Shown in pieces: positions 1 through 13,500 of a DNA stretch of 64,000 nucleotides. The stretch lies in the NCBI GenBank assembly GCA_036924285.1, contig JAYKYS010000018.1, positions 1,984,001-2,048,000 on the forward strand, given 5' to 3'. The translations under genes were made by a program, and so were the position numbers. How positions within the stretch are numbered: the stretch's first letter is position 1; each line of letters starts with the position of its first letter. Under the pieces are notes generated by a model. The model made no database searches. It had not been told where the DNA came from and worked only from the letters and a program-made list of their open reading frames with translations. This stretch comes from Asterella californica. Taxonomy: Eukaryota; Streptophyta; Marchantiopsida; Marchantiales; Aytoniaceae.

Positions 1-2400
1 CCATCATTTATCTACTACTGTTAGTTCTAAACACCTGATAAACAATTTAATCCTGGAATAGCGTATAAGATAACAGATCCGGTTTCACTTAAAAGCACAG
101 AAAATTGCGCGTACATACAGCGAATAAGATATCACTCCAACTCTCTCTTTCTAGTTATGGCATAGATATATGGAGTACTTATAGTTCACATTTGGTCTGT
201 ACATTTTTGGGTGTTATTCTGCCATCCAAATTACTTGATTGTATTTTGTTTGAATTGCATTCCAGACATTGTCTCGATGTTAGTACTGTCATGAGAAAGG
301 ATACTCAAGAGATTCTTGTGATGTTAAAAGACTTTTCAGAAATCACAAAACTATTTTTGCAATATGATTTGTTAGATTGTCTATCGTTCGATGAAAAATA
401 TATACTCATTTTATCAGTGCTCAATATACATAGATCTTGCCGATCGCAAAGTTGTTCTTGGGCTTGTTGAGAGATAAATGTATCCTCGAAGTATTATGAC
501 TTTATTTGCAAGATGCTGCTCATAATATCCTTCCTCACGGCCTTGTACAGTGAATTTCGTTTTCTCCTATCAGAAAACGTATAAATATTATAAAAAAAAT
601 ATAAATTAATTCACTAGTGATATATGTTAACCAGTCCCGGAGTAGTTAACTCATCCGAATATAAACCATAAGTGAAGTCCAGACTGATGCGATGTTGAGG
701 TATAAATTCGAGAAAATGATTTTCTAAATGCGTTATTTTGTGAAGACATTAATTAATATTATAACCTTTCCCCCTGGAAGGGTAAGAAAATTAATTAATG
801 TACACCTCATGTCAACATTCGAAGTGTACATGAGGTGAATATCCTTCCCCATATCATGTATATAATATAGCCATGTACATCAAGCTTCATCCTAGTTGAA
901 ACTCGAGAGTGTCTTCTTTGGAAGAAGAATCCTCCAAGACTTTGAGATAACTTATCTAAGTAGAAAGTTCAAGAACATCGTGACACTCATTTAGATATTA
1001 AGTTCACATTATGTGATCTTTCCAAATATTCAACTATACTGGAGTTTATGATATAGACATATATAGTTGGAGACTGGATCATTACGAAAAAGATCTTGGT
1101 AACATTTTACCACACTTGATATCAAAATCTGTTTACCAGTTCATAAATTTTACTGGTTTACCAGTTCATAAATAATTCATAAACTTTACTACAGAATTTT
1201 TACATGACACTTATACCTGTCTTGCTTATACCTCTCGTTAGTGGTCTGTATCTGCTTTGCTGATCTTCTCATTCTCGTTGGGTGTGGTCGTGAACTAGAA
1301 TTGTATTCAAAGCTTTGTTATTCTTGTCCAAGGGACCAGCTTCTATCATGAGTTTTTATTCTTCGCTTTTTGTTGTGGAGGGTCGGTTGCTGTAATGTTT
1401 CTTACTTCCACATTCGTCTCATCGCACGATCGCGTGAGTATGAAACTCAACTTCCACGAGCGAATTTGGGTTACAACATCTTATGAGATGAATCGGTCCC
1501 AAGTTCGTAACTTTCTTGCCCTTGTACCTGCTTGACTATGCGTTTATATTAAAAGTTTTGTTTGCTTTTTTTGTGCTCCATTGCATGATCGTGCGAGCAT
1601 GAAACTAGACTTGGACAAATCTTCATCGATTACACGAGTTCTCTTTCTCTTTCTCTGCTTCTTACTTTCTTTCTTCTTTCTTTTAGTGGAAATGGAGAAA
1701 TGTTCATCGATTCTTCTTGGCAGATGAACAGATCTAGATTCTTATCTTTCTTTCTTTGCTCTTTGTCTTCGTACTCATTGCTGTTGACATTTATTGTTTC
1801 TCCACGATGGAACCAACGTGCACCATGCGGTGAGATTTTCCTACTGTCGCTTATCAGTTCACGCAGTAGTCTCAAGAAACAAGCATAGCTCTCTATCATT
1901 TGATGCAAAAATACACATTCGACTTGCTCTGGCTTCGATTGTTTTACTCTACCTTTGACTGTTATTGCCACTTATGTCATCATACAGACGATGTGGGAAG
2001 CTATTTATCCATGTCTGTCGATGATGAAGTTTTGGATTCGGTTCCGGCTATCCTTATACTCGATCCTCTTAGTCCACTAGTATCAGTCAGTCTAACCGTA
2101 TAGATGAGGTACATAAATTCTGTTTTGAAGGTTTTGAGGTTGTTTGTTGTCACCAATTTATGTTCAAATGTAATGTGGATCATTTTCAAAGACTAGTGAT
2201 ATTACCTCCTTACCTTCTTTATTATAGGACTCTATTATCATTCTCGGATATCAATTTGTATCGCCTTAGAGATTGTGTCTATATAGCTACAGTGCCACAT
2301 GAGTTTCGTCTTCCCAGTCTTGACTATGTGCTAATCAGCAAAGCGTTTCTCACAGCCAATAGTTGAGTTCAAGCACTCATTGAGCCTTGTCATCATATCT
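1..2400. other. Gene-poor stretch with small inverted repeats
   Basis: I recognise no coding region here; open frames are short and unlike any family I know. Visible structure: a perfect 11-bp inverted repeat (747-757 with 790-800, arm cattaattaat), directly followed by a 10-bp inverted repeat (803-812 with 828-837, arm cacctcatgt); a short direct duplication of a gtttaccagttcataaat motif around 1130-1175; and a pyrimidine-rich tract around 1637-1685. Similar AT-rich inverted repeats occur near 51-52 kb. Confidence 0.5.
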
Positions 2401-2617
2401 AGTCCGAAGGAGCCTGATTAGTCTTGCACGATTCATGGTCCAAATTATTTTCCTACCTAAAATTTATTGAATCCGCATTGGATCGTCATCTTTTGAAATT
2501 GGTTCTCCATACTCTTTATTCGCTCAATTGCGTGCACTATGTTTGCCATGACATAGATCATGCGTACTGTTTCTCTTCCTAAATAATTTGGACTCTCTAT
2601 CACTATTACCTGCATCG

Positions 2618-2994
2618 ACGGTGATCTAGATATGAAGAAATACTGACCGGTATTATGTAAGTTCCTTAAAGATGAGTGTACGAGTGGTCTGCTATCCATC
2701 GTGAGAGGGAGATGTTTACTACACTTGCATGTACATGGCATGATCTCCCTCCAAGCTACTAATAGCGTTCAGGTGAAAAAATACATCATGATCATTTTAG
2801 GATGGGAGGGACCGAATAGACCATCGGGAGAAGAAGTTTGTGTTAAGCAGCTGAGTAACAGAGACCTCCATATCTTCGTCGGTATGGTTGGTTACTGTAT
2901 GAAGGACAAAGCCAAGCCTCATCACAAATCGGCCATGAAGAACATCACTGATAGTACGCTTGAAGACGATAACGAATTATTCACTCTTTTTTGA
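2618..2994 (+). pseudogene. Decayed HUH endonuclease (replitron-like Rep) fragment
   Basis: An open frame here encodes an HUH-type Rep fragment. It contains HLHVHG, the paired-histidine metal-binding motif, then a VKKYI segment, GWEGPNRPSGEEVCVK, and about 60 residues after the histidines MVGYCMKD, whose YCMK fits the catalytic YxxK motif of single-tyrosine HUH nucleases. From family knowledge, this order resembles the Rep proteins of eukaryotic replitron-type transposons, which nick one DNA strand to transpose. The good frame extends upstream of the first ATG (2701) back to about 2618. No helicase or intact N-terminus is seen and the frame ends at 2992-2994, so this is a fragment. Residues resembling a continuation occur in other frames to about 3450 (an acidic DEEEY stretch near 3300). 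A Helitron Rep or CRESS-type Rep relic is an alternative. Confidence 0.5.
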
Positions 2995-3499
2995 AACCAT
3001 AGATATGAAATATCGAGTCGGAATGAACTACACCAATATCTTCAACATTCACTGCAGTTGAATAAGTACCGCAGCAGACATTCAATAGGTATTACGCTCA
3101 AAAAGTGCTTGAGATCGATGGATCAGATCTGGTAAATACACTCCTGATGACATGTGATAAACAAAAGGCTCTCAATGATTTTTGTAGAAAGCTATTGTTC
3201 ATCTTAAAACAATATCATAAATGAGATAGATAATGTTTTCTCTGTGCAAACTCGTGCACTTATTTCACTGTTGAACAACCCGACTCTGATGTGTTGGACG
3301 AGGAGGAGTACATTCTGGTGGTTTCATCGGCAGTTCAAAGTGAAATCGTGTAGAACATCCATGACGTTCATACGTTGCCAGAACATATGTCCAGTTGTAA
3401 CGTCTTGGAACATAATCTTGGAAGCTCGAGAGCCTATGAAGGTAAACTTTATTAGTCTATGCATCTTACACGTCTTGCTAAGTATCGCTACTTATCACT

Positions 3500-5889
3500 A
3501 ATTTTGTTGACGACAGAGGCAACAAAATTACAAACTCATCACCAAATGACAGAGAAGAACCGCTTCAACACATAACCCATCAAAATTCTCCTTGAACACT
3601 ACAGTACCTACATTGACACAGAAGTATTGGCTCGTCCTGTCTCGCCAGCACGTACTTGTATGTAGCAACAGCAGAAGCATATTTACTTGGACATAACACA
3701 CTTAGGTGTTTTCATACAGATATATTTTTTATTACCTCACTACTGTACAAATGCTAGTATATAGCCTTCTTTGCTGTTCAGCCGGTTTTCCCTACTCCCG
3801 CTTGCAGGAGTAGGGTGGCATAATATGTGCACCAGTTTATTATCTATAAAGTTTTATCCGGCCCACTGTAGCCGTTCCTCATTCATGGACATTCAAAGTT
3901 CCAAATGATGAACAGTACAAACTTCGGACTGAGAGCATGAAAATGAGAACCGTAAAGATAATAAACCCACAAAAATATAACAATTTAGAAAACCTTTGAA
4001 AACAGAATAATATAAAGGTAATACATAGACTTGAAGGCGAAGCTAAGAGACACTCGTGAGTAGATATACGATTTGTATCACATGAACACCTAGAGTGATG
4101 GAGAGAGTCGCTCAGTTTTGTTTTTCGGTTTTATTTATTTATTTTCTTTACTTTGAACACCACGCCTGGTGTGAAGAGATTCAGAGTTCATGAGACGTGA
4201 ATTATGGGTTGGTCTGACAAAATACATTTTACCTTTAGAACTATAGTTATCAGAGCTTGATTGTGCATGAGAGATGACAAGTTTCAGAAATGAAAAGCCA
4301 TTTTAGATGGTTGGATGCTATTGATGTTGACCATCTACGAGTAGCCATTTCTATTGAGAAGTCTCTTGCAAGAATCTATCTTCTATGGTTCTGTTAGTAT
4401 CAAGTGGATCGACTGCATACGTATATAAGAAAGATAATAAAATATATTTTCTCAAACAATGCGCTCCAGTTATGCTGGAGCATCATCAGTTCTTAGAAGA
4501 AAAAGTGTTGAGTTCATGTTTCATATAGAACTTTTAACCAAAAGTAGAAATTTACTTGAGTGTACCCTAATACGGTGTAGGACTTGACTTTATCCTTTTT
4601 CTTAAGATTGCATTACTTGACTTCACTGCTCTTTAGATTACATTACTCGAATGCACCGTTGACTAGCAACAGCAAGTTCAGCTTGTCAAAATACACATGC
4701 GTCGATATACTTACTTGGTCAAGCCCTTGCATTTCCTCCCTTACTTGATAAGGCTCATGATTGGTAACAATCATCAGCGGACATGCACGTCAGCGTCGCT
4801 TGCGACATGTAGACAAGGAAGCTTACGTAGCAATAAGAGGAGAAAAAGCGTGATGTGTTTTATTGCACGAAAAAGAAAACGGGAACTACATTGCAATGTG
4901 CAGAACTGCAACGAATGTATGAGCGATGGAGAGGAATAGCTGCGAGAGTCCGTTACTGCTCAGTATATGACTAAACTGATGATCGGATCACCGTAGTCCA
5001 AATGAGGATCGTGCGTGTAGCTCACATAACTAGCTGTATAGAGAGAATTGTACCCAAAATCCGAAGTAGACATCAAACTCGTAGCGAAGAATCCAAAAAT
5101 ACCAATCTGAAGACTTTCTCTTTTTCCTAGACGATCTTCTGATATGGATAAGCTCTGCCCTCCTAACTCCAACGGTTCAAAGAAACACCAAATCCGTTCT
5201 CCAACGGTCGAGATAACTCCAACTTTCAATTGTAGCCGGCTAAACCTCCAAAACCTCCTCTATGAAGACTAAGAACACTCACACCACTCAAACGGATCAC
5301 TTGATCTAAGATCGATCTCCTCCTAAAAGTTGAGATGTAGAGAATAGAGTGCTTCAGTTGCATGCGAAAGAGACTATAAGAATGCATTGACATAACAATG
5401 CATACACTCTAGCAGCTGGAGCACCAGTTCTCTCTTGGGAAGCTGGTTGCATATTGGTGGAGTGTTACGTGACCATGTTACACCAAAATGAGAATGGGTT
5501 AATGACCATCGATGTTTATAAATGCGGGTTAGATATTGGTCATGGTTCAAAATTGAAGCGAAGCATCAATGTAGCTCATATTTGTGGAGTTGTGTCTTTC
5601 GTGTCACACAAGGAGTGACTATTTCAGGTATGTATGTCAAATTAGTTTGTATGATGGATCGTGAGTTAATACAGATGTCTTAAAATTGTCTCAATTTGAC
5701 GTTGGTGATGTTGCAGGCAGAAGTTTTATGCAGTTGACAACATCGTTTCACACGCTTTGAGCAGATTTTGCACCTCGATGAATTAGAGAAAGGGGTGGCT
5801 CGTCAAAGTGACTTGGGACCCAACATCAAAGACAAGAGAAGTCTTAGACGTGCAACGAATTATACATACACCGCAAGATATACTGCGAG
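3500..5889. other. No recognised gene; one hairpin
   Basis: No coding region is recognised. A perfect 9-bp inverted repeat (ccctactcc at 3790-3798, ggagtaggg at 3807-3815, 8-nt loop) lies about 800 bp downstream of the HUH relic. It is not followed by the CTRR end of Helitrons, so I do not assign it as a transposon end. Confidence 0.45.
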
Positions 5890-6144
5890 TTGTTTGATGA
5901 AACATATTTCTCTTTTAAGATCATTCAAGAAGATTGTTTAATACGGGTGGATGTTGCTTGCATGTCTGAGATGGAGTTCACAAAAGAAGTGTGTTTGAAT
6001 GCTAAGTCGACATTAAGACGGGTGGAGGAAGATTTACATCAAGCTCGTCAAGCGTGTGATAGAGCTTTAGAGAACGTTCGCCAGGCGGAAAATATCATGA
6101 AAACATTTCTTGCGATTGTGGTTCGCTTACATTCATCGCAATAG
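5890..6144 (+). CDS. Small coiled-coil ORF of unknown function
   Basis: An 84-codon frame whose second half is a strong heptad-like helix rich in Leu, Glu, Arg and Ala (roughly residues 38-72, LNAKSTLRRVEEDLHQARQA and onward). I do not recognise the family. The regular hydrophobic spacing suggests real coding history, perhaps a coiled-coil segment of a transposon Gag-like or structural protein. No neighbouring domain or splice partner could be assigned, so it may be an exon or a relic of something larger. Confidence 0.25.
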   Translation: MFDETYFSFKIIQEDCLIRVDVACMSEMEFTKEVCLNAKSTLRRVEEDLHQARQACDRALENVRQAENIMKTFLAIVVRLHSSQ

Positions 6145-9031
6145 TCATTACAGATACCGAAGAACTGTAGTTGGATTTAGGGTTCGGTTGCTGGAACTAT
6201 TTTGAAGGAGATATGAAGATGTAGAGGATTGTTTGTAATCGCCTAATGTTGCATTGCACGATGATAGATGTGAGATTTTTGATCCTATTACATGTCACAT
6301 TGTAAACCATGTTGTGAGTCAAATATTTTTGTAGAAATACGTTTATGAGGTGTGTTCATTCTGATATTCGAATTGGAAGATGATGCTTAGTGAGTCGACA
6401 CAAGTCCAATACATGTCATCGTGGTGCATCTTCCACATTCATGTTTTGGATTGATATTTTTGTTCCTATGGATCACTTCTAGGATTACCTCTACAAGTCA
6501 TAATTTTTCATGAGACGTAAGTGTTTTAAGTATTTTTGGTGCTTGTTTTTTAGAAATGAAACACGAGCAGTTCATAATAGAACGAGTTCTCTCATTCTCT
6601 TGTGTTCGACTATGCATCCGAGCCTCTGGCAGCAAACTCTTAGTTTCGTAATTGAAAATGCATAATAGTATTTCATGATTCTCTACAACAAGTGTGGATG
6701 ACCGTTCTCTACTAGGATCTGAAGGAACTGGTGGTGCTTCTTCTACTCCGGATGAGAAGATTATATCCATCGACAAGTTCAAATATTTACGGCGAACATT
6801 AGCTGAGGTTAAACTCTCTTACGACGAGCTGTGAGATATGAAGAGAACATTAGTTGAGGTGTGAAGTAAGGGATGACAGCAAGGCCTTGACCATGTAGTA
6901 TATCAGCGCATGATCCCCAAGTAGTAAATAACTCTTTGAATGAGAGAGGTGTATGTCAACAGCCAGTCATGTACATGCTCGGAAAAGTTCAGTTTAAATG
7001 TCTAACATCATATTATCAACTGTGTGATCTTTTACTTGTCTTGTGCAGTGTTTTCCACATGATGATAAACTTGCTACTACCAGTCAAGGATGTTAGGTAA
7101 AGTCTGAAAAACGTATTAGAGGTGCAATAAAGTAAATTTCTGACAAAAAGACTCTGGATAGCGCCATAAAAGATGAAAATCTAAAGAGACCTTTTACTTC
7201 CAAGAAAACTAAGAAACATGCATTGGATCATCGCTAGAACCTATGTTCGCAACAGTAGAATATTATATTCATTACCAACGGAAGGGCATCTTATTCCAGC
7301 GGATCAACTCACTAGATTCACAGTCATAAGTTGAATATGCAGAGTGCATATTGATGATAAAACTGAAATATAAAAGGTGCACGCGCATCCAACAGTCAGT
7401 AGTGACGAGCAAACCCAGTGTAACTCATGAACTGGTAATAATGAAGGTAGTAACTGGCCAACGTCTGTTAGTGACAAAACTCAGAGAGCATGTATGACTG
7501 CGTGTCACAAAAAAGACACGTTATTTAACCATTCTACGTGGTAACTCACCAGTAGTTTCTGTTTGTTCCACGTAGGCTTGACATGAATTTTATACGGAAA
7601 CTTTGTCCTTTTACTGTGCGGAAGCTTACAGACAACAAATGCTTCTTCCGTTTACGCAAGGACAAGCTTGCACAAGTGGTCGACACGTGGACGTGACTGG
7701 AAAGTTCCACATGATCGTGTAAAGCAGAGAATGACGGATTTGAAAGATGACGGAAAGCGGAAGAACAAAATGATGACCTACATGGTTCTTCGAGCCGAGT
7801 CATTAGCCTCACCTGGTATGGGTAGACCACGACGCAAACGCGGTTTCCGTTTAGATACACAACGGGAGCAGAAGGTATGACCCGGTTTCAAACCGTAATG
7901 AGGTTGGGCATCAAACGGAGTGGTGGCCGCCGCGGACCTTGGGAGGAAGAAGAGACGACGTGCTTCTGAAGTTTGGGTCCGGTTTACTCGAGCGGTAATT
8001 TCCTAGGAGAAAAAGTAGTTCACTTCAAATTTTCTAGTTTTATCGGCTGTGAATTTGTCATCGTAGGATCGAGCATCTAACGATGTCTTCCACAAGGTCC
8101 TGGGTGTCGCCTCGACCGACTTGTGGCAGGTCGGGAAGCTGAGGCCCGAGGATTGTAGCAGCTCGACACGTAGAAAGGAACGGAAGCATCAGTCCGCTTG
8201 GCCATTTGTATGATGTTTACGGGCCAAGAAGAAAGCACGTGGTCTCGGGGAGTGGAAGAGAAGCAGTCGGCGAAGATGGTGGGGCCGTGGCGAGAGCGCT
8301 GGAGCTGGGCCCTGCTGTCATGCTCGTTGCTTTGTCTACCGTTCCGGATGCTGTAGCCAGTGAGTAAGTCGTGAGTTAGGCGTCATCTGCTGCACAGTGG
8401 CATACCTATGAATTGATAGTAAAGCCGTCGTTGCGGGCTCCAGATTCCGATATCGTCGCCTGCGCCGAGACCGAGTTACACAAATGGAAAGGAACCTATA
8501 GAGTAAGCAGCTCCGCAACACTACCCTGGTTTGCACAGGAAGATCGCTCTGGGAGCTAATCATTTTAACCTTGTTGGAGGGATCTTCACAAGTTACCATA
8601 CGATTCTTTCTCGAGAGAGGTTGGATTAGCTGAAAGGTTCTCTCTCGGGACAGAGAGAGCACCAACCCCTTCAAGTTGATGTTTCGTCCCTGTATAAGCT
8701 CAGTGCGTAGAGCACTGCTGGTCCACTCGAGCAATATTTCTCGCGCGGACAGTGCTGAGTCTGAATTTGTTCGTGTGAGGATCCTAAAGTCACGCGGACT
8801 GAAGGCGTCAAATGAGGTGGGAGAGGTATACTGTGCATGTTGATGCTTGTAGTCGTCGGTTATCCAGTTGCTGTTCGAGCGCAGTGAATAAGAATAGGTG
8901 GTAGAAGACGTAAGAAGGGTTACTGATTTCAAGCTTGAACAGAAATCGCTCAGAGAGCGCGGATTCACACGTAGCTGTGCTGAAGAATCATCAGCCAATG
9001 TATTGACGAGAGTTACGTGTGCGAAGCGAAG
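6145..9031. other. Upstream region of the XTH gene, no gene assigned
   Basis: Several short frames on both strands, none recognised. The part from about 7850 to 8350 is visibly richer in G and C than its surroundings and precedes the XTH start codon at 9032, so it probably includes the XTH promoter and 5' untranslated region. No TATA box could be fixed with confidence. Confidence 0.4.
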
Positions 9032-10507
9032 ATGGGGTTTGCAGGCAACGGACTGCTCGCAGTGTGTTTATGTGTGACTTTATATATTGGAAGTGCTACG
9101 AAATTTGACGAGCAATTCAACATCGTCTGGTCTTCATCGGATAATATTCTTACTCATGATGACTCAAAGGAGGTTGAACTGTCGTTGACGAAAGCCGGAG
9201 GTACGAAGGACTTCCACCCATCGCTTGATTTCGTGGGACTACCTAGTCACAAGATCAGAACCGAATGCAGCAATGGCGACAGTTCCCGTGAAAGTGAAAG
9301 ACATGCAACTAATTTATCTCGGACTAGCGTGTTTTGGTTGCAGGTGCCAACTTTCAAAGTAGCAATTTCTATCTCTACGGGTCCTTCAGCGTCAAGCTGA
9401 AGTTGATTCACGGCGAGTCGGCTGGCACCGTGACGGCCTTTTATGTGAGTTTCTGTATCTGTTTGTTGTCAGTCAGTCTTCTACAGCCTGAATATGTGCG
9501 ATAATTGTGCTGGTCAGTTACTAAAGTGCCTAAGAGGATTGATAATCGTCCCACCTTCTGGTCACATCGCCCAGAAGCGGGCAACACAAATTGCTACCTA
9601 ATTGAATTTATTCTGCATCGAATTTCTGCTCATGCATTCAAGCCCACCTGTAAGTGGCTTTCATAATGTTCCGTTACTAAACTTTGCTTTGGAACGTCTC
9701 GCCTGACAGGTTACGTCGTTCGGCGACAATCATGACGAGATTGATTTCGAGTTTCTGGGCAACGAAACGGGCGAGCCATACACTCTTCACACAAACCTTT
9801 TTGTTAATGGTACCGGTGGCCGGGAGCAGAGAATTAAGCTTTGGTTTGACCCCACGGCCGACTTCCACACCTATACCATAATTTGGAACCATTATCAAAT
9901 AATGTAAGAACAGTGGTTCACGAATATCTTTTCTTAAAACGTTTTTTCCTAAGTTTTGAGCTCGAGAAGAAAGCAAGAATCTGAGGTGGTTGTGACAGAC
10001 GCGAATGTTTCGAAAGACTTCTTGTGTGCTAGAACCTGACGATAGCGGGCTGATGAGTTTTTGTTTCTCCTTCTCTGCCGCAGGTGGTTAGTAGACTATA
10101 TTCCTATAAGATTTTACAGAAATCTGGATCACATCTACCCAGGATCGTACCCCAACTCTAGGCCGATGGTGGTTTCTGCGTGTTTGTTTGACGCCAGTGC
10201 ATGGGCCACTCAAGATGGAACGAAGCCTGTGAGGTGGGAGTACGCTCCATTCGTCGTCAAGTACAAGAATTTCGCTTTCGAAGCATGCGAAGTACGACCA
10301 GACGGCAGCAACCCATGCAATCACAACTACCGAGCGAACTGGTGGGAGGGTCTTTACTACCAGACTCTGGATCAGGAAAGACGCGACCAAGTGATGTGGG
10401 TTGTGAGCAAGTGGAAGATTTACGACTACTGTTACGACAACAAGCGATACCCACGAGCTCCTCAAGAGCCCTTGGAATGCAACTACAATGTCCCTTGGGT
10501 GTGGTAG
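9032..10507 (+). CDS. XTH: Xyloglucan endotransglucosylase/hydrolase (GH16), 4 exons
   Basis: Secreted wall enzyme that cuts xyloglucan and rejoins or hydrolyses the ends. Exons by GT/AG and phase: 9032-9200, 9344-9444, 9710-9903 and 10084-10507, giving 888 nt and 295 residues, the usual XTH length. Residues 1 to about 22 form a signal peptide. Exon 2 encodes the conserved SAGTVTAFY strand. Exon 3 carries the GH16 catalytic motif [10 protein letters not shown]: Glu100 as nucleophile, Asp102, and Glu104 as acid/base, followed by the NET glycosylation site typical of XTHs, then [11 protein letters not shown]. Exon 4 carries the XET C-terminal domain with its four-cysteine pattern and ends in WVW. 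The start at 9032 was chosen because it begins directly before the signal peptide; the in-frame GTG upstream is not needed. Introns are 143, 265 and 180 bp. The first-exon region before LSLTKAG is divergent, so subfamily is not assigned. Confidence 0.93.
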
Positions 10508-13500
10508 ATGGACTATGTCTCTCATCCACAACCCACTAGAATAGGAAAAACCATATGTCAGTCAGTGGCCGAAAGTTTTGTCTCGATGTATGGTAGTTCT
10601 GGGTAATTGTAACATTAGAAGTTCGTTCTTGTAAAGGTTAAATCCGTTCTCCTGTGATCACAACACACCAGTAATTCGGTATAGGATATATACTCATGCT
10701 AGCTCATCTACCAGCACAGTTTAGCAGTAGACAGTGTCCCCCCTCCCGCATTGGGAAGGTTCAGGAAGCCACCATAGTAGCGAGTTAAAGTTAGTCGGAG
10801 CAAGTCGGCAGCAGATTGTAGTGGAATTTGGTCACGTAGATGGTGGTATAGAATAAGGAGCGTGACAAATTTCCAGTACTATCTGCTGTTGATTGTGCTT
10901 ATTTAGGTTAGCATACTGTTTGTGTCTAATGTAGTTGCGTAAATGAATTTAAGAGAAATCTAAATGCACACCGACCGTTTGCTTACAAGCTCTTGTACTT
11001 GTCGAAGAGACTGGCGGTTTCGCGTACCGTATAAGGAATGTCGTGGATATTTGTCATTTCAGTTGTTTGTGGCTCTTGTCTGTGGATGGAAGAGTTTGAA
11101 CGGCTTTTTGTCTGGTAGGAGATGTATACGCCTCGAGAACTCGGGGGATTTTTCAGCTTCGACGGTGAGCCTAAATTTCTCTGCTGAGCAGGACATGCGC
11201 TTCACCGTAATATACTGGAATGTGTTGTTGTCTTCGTCCTAGCAGCAATCATGCTGCAGATATTTCTTAGGATCTCTGTGTCTGTATGTTATGGCGTGGT
11301 CGAGTCCTTCTCATCTGCACGTCGGTGATGGAATAGGCTGAAGATTAGTCACAGCGAACTTCAACGCAGGGAGTGCGCAAGAGTCCACCAGATAATTTCT
11401 TGGTAGGGCATGATGGCTGACGGTCGATTCCTGGAAGTTACGTTGATCGGAGTGATTTCTCGAGCTGCGTTTGAATCCCACATGCGAGAGTGGATGTTCC
11501 TACTGATTGCACCAAACCCTACCTACTTGAAGAACTCCCACAATGTCGTTTCTTGGATCGTAGCGTCCTTCCACCTCCTCAGTTTTAGTCGGGGTTGGTT
11601 TCATCATGATAGGGTGTATGCCCAATCATGAAGAAAGTTCTGTCCGTCGTGACATCGCTCTCTACATATCCTTAGGCAGAACAGCTGCTGACATGGCCAT
11701 GCGCTTTTCCCCGGACGTGCAGCCTTGTCACTTACTTCTAGCAGAGACGTACATGATACTCTAAGCGAGCCCACCTTTCCCCATCACAGCCATCCTGTTC
11801 TTTCCAATTTCGTTGAATCATGCTATTATTACATATTGGCCTGAGAATTCGCCTGAGAAGCGGAAGAGTATGCCCGCAGGAACTATAGTAGCGGGGTATT
11901 CGACAGGGCCAGTAGCACAGTGCATTGATTTCGGGCAGCGATGGTACTGCAACCTGCACCTTCAATAGGCACTGCTCTGTGCAGTGTGAAGGTACAGCCC
12001 AGACGACTGCTGTAAATACAGTACCGTATCGTGTAGCACGCCTACACGAGGAAGCAAGGAATCTCGCTATTGATCTTTGTGTATATACAAGGTTACGCAG
12101 AGAATGAACGCCGACAACTGGAGCAAATTTCTTATTCGTGACCGTACAGGGTAGGAATGAAAGCAAGAGTATCGACTAAAAGATACGCCACACTCAAGTA
12201 CGATCAAGCTGGAGCTTGAAGTACGCACTGGCTATAATTCCAATCGACGTGCACCACGAGCCTTAAAGCCGGAGTTTCTAATCCTCAACGAGGTGGGAAC
12301 CGTTTAAGCTTCCGTAACAGGTTGCAGGGCAAATCCAGCTGTAGGCATGTCAGAGAACAGGTGCAGGCTGGGGGAGGTATATACAAGCTTTGACGCTCCC
12401 GTCTCGCACCCTACTGCAAGGACGGCAAAATATGAGTCTGGAAAAGAAGGATGCCCTGGATTGTAACTTCCTCCTGTACGGTCTCTGCAGCTCTGCTTTC
12501 AGTTCTGCTTCCACCTGTACTTGAACATGTTCAAGAAGTGAACGAACAACGTCGAACGTCGGATAGGGTACTTCTCGAATTGTAGTCTTCTTTTATGAGC
12601 GTACTGCTAGTTAGGTTCTGAGACGGCTGATGACTTCAAATGATGGTTTCTTTCCAGGTGAGGCTGTCAGAATAATCGCTCCTTGTCCAAGATTATCCCT
12701 TCGTCCTGTTCTCGAGCATCAACCTCATCATTTGAATCAGCGCCAGCCTAGATCCGGCATCCCGTGTAATGTGCCCCGGAAACTTTTCTAGAGAACGCAG
12801 TCGGATAATTTCTTTCTCAAACCAACCAAAAAAGTGAATAAATACTCGAAATTTGCTAAAAATCGCCGGTTAATTAACACAGTAGTCCGTCAATTGTCCA
12901 AAACCGCCTGCAAATTACAGGTAAGCAGGAAAACCTGATTTGAATGTGCAGGGCAAGGAAGGAACTTACTTGTCGTCCTCACAAGCCACCGAACGATGTC
13001 GCTTATCTTAGCCAAAACCTCAGTATATTCACTTCTATGGTTGTCTTAGGGCTAGACCGCAACACTATTTTCAAGAAAGTCTTAGGATTTCGCATGTATA
13101 AGATTAGGGTCGGTAATAAGCATGTTTGCCACACTAGTCATAGTTTCTGCTTTGTCCAGGATAGCGAGCTGGACTGTACCATCTTCAGTTTTTCGAGAGA
13201 CAGGCTTGCAGAGGTTACTGTTGAGTTTAGAAGCACTGGATTTTCTGCTTCACACGAGTGAGATAATTCATCTCTGATAGTTCGTTCGAGCTCAAAAACA
13301 ACTAGTTCAATCTAGACGTGATGCGGTCCCCATTTGCGTTTCAACTTGAGAAAATTAAAGTTACCTATCCCTCTGGCAGGCTAGGAACGGTGCAGTTTTT
13401 TAAAAAACTGTAACGAAAAACTTGATGCGGTTTCTCTCTTATTCAAGCAAAGTAAGTTCCTCTTCACACTTGCATGATAGTCTATTTCCATACATCTCCC

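Noticed and set aside
8336..8998. 220-codon minus-strand frame just upstream of the XTH gene
   Set aside because: No recognisable domain, Ser/Arg/Thr-rich like random translation of a promoter region, and it covers the probable XTH leader.
10088..10531. Antisense frames over XTH exon 4
   Set aside because: They overlap the conserved XET C-terminal exon and carry no domain.
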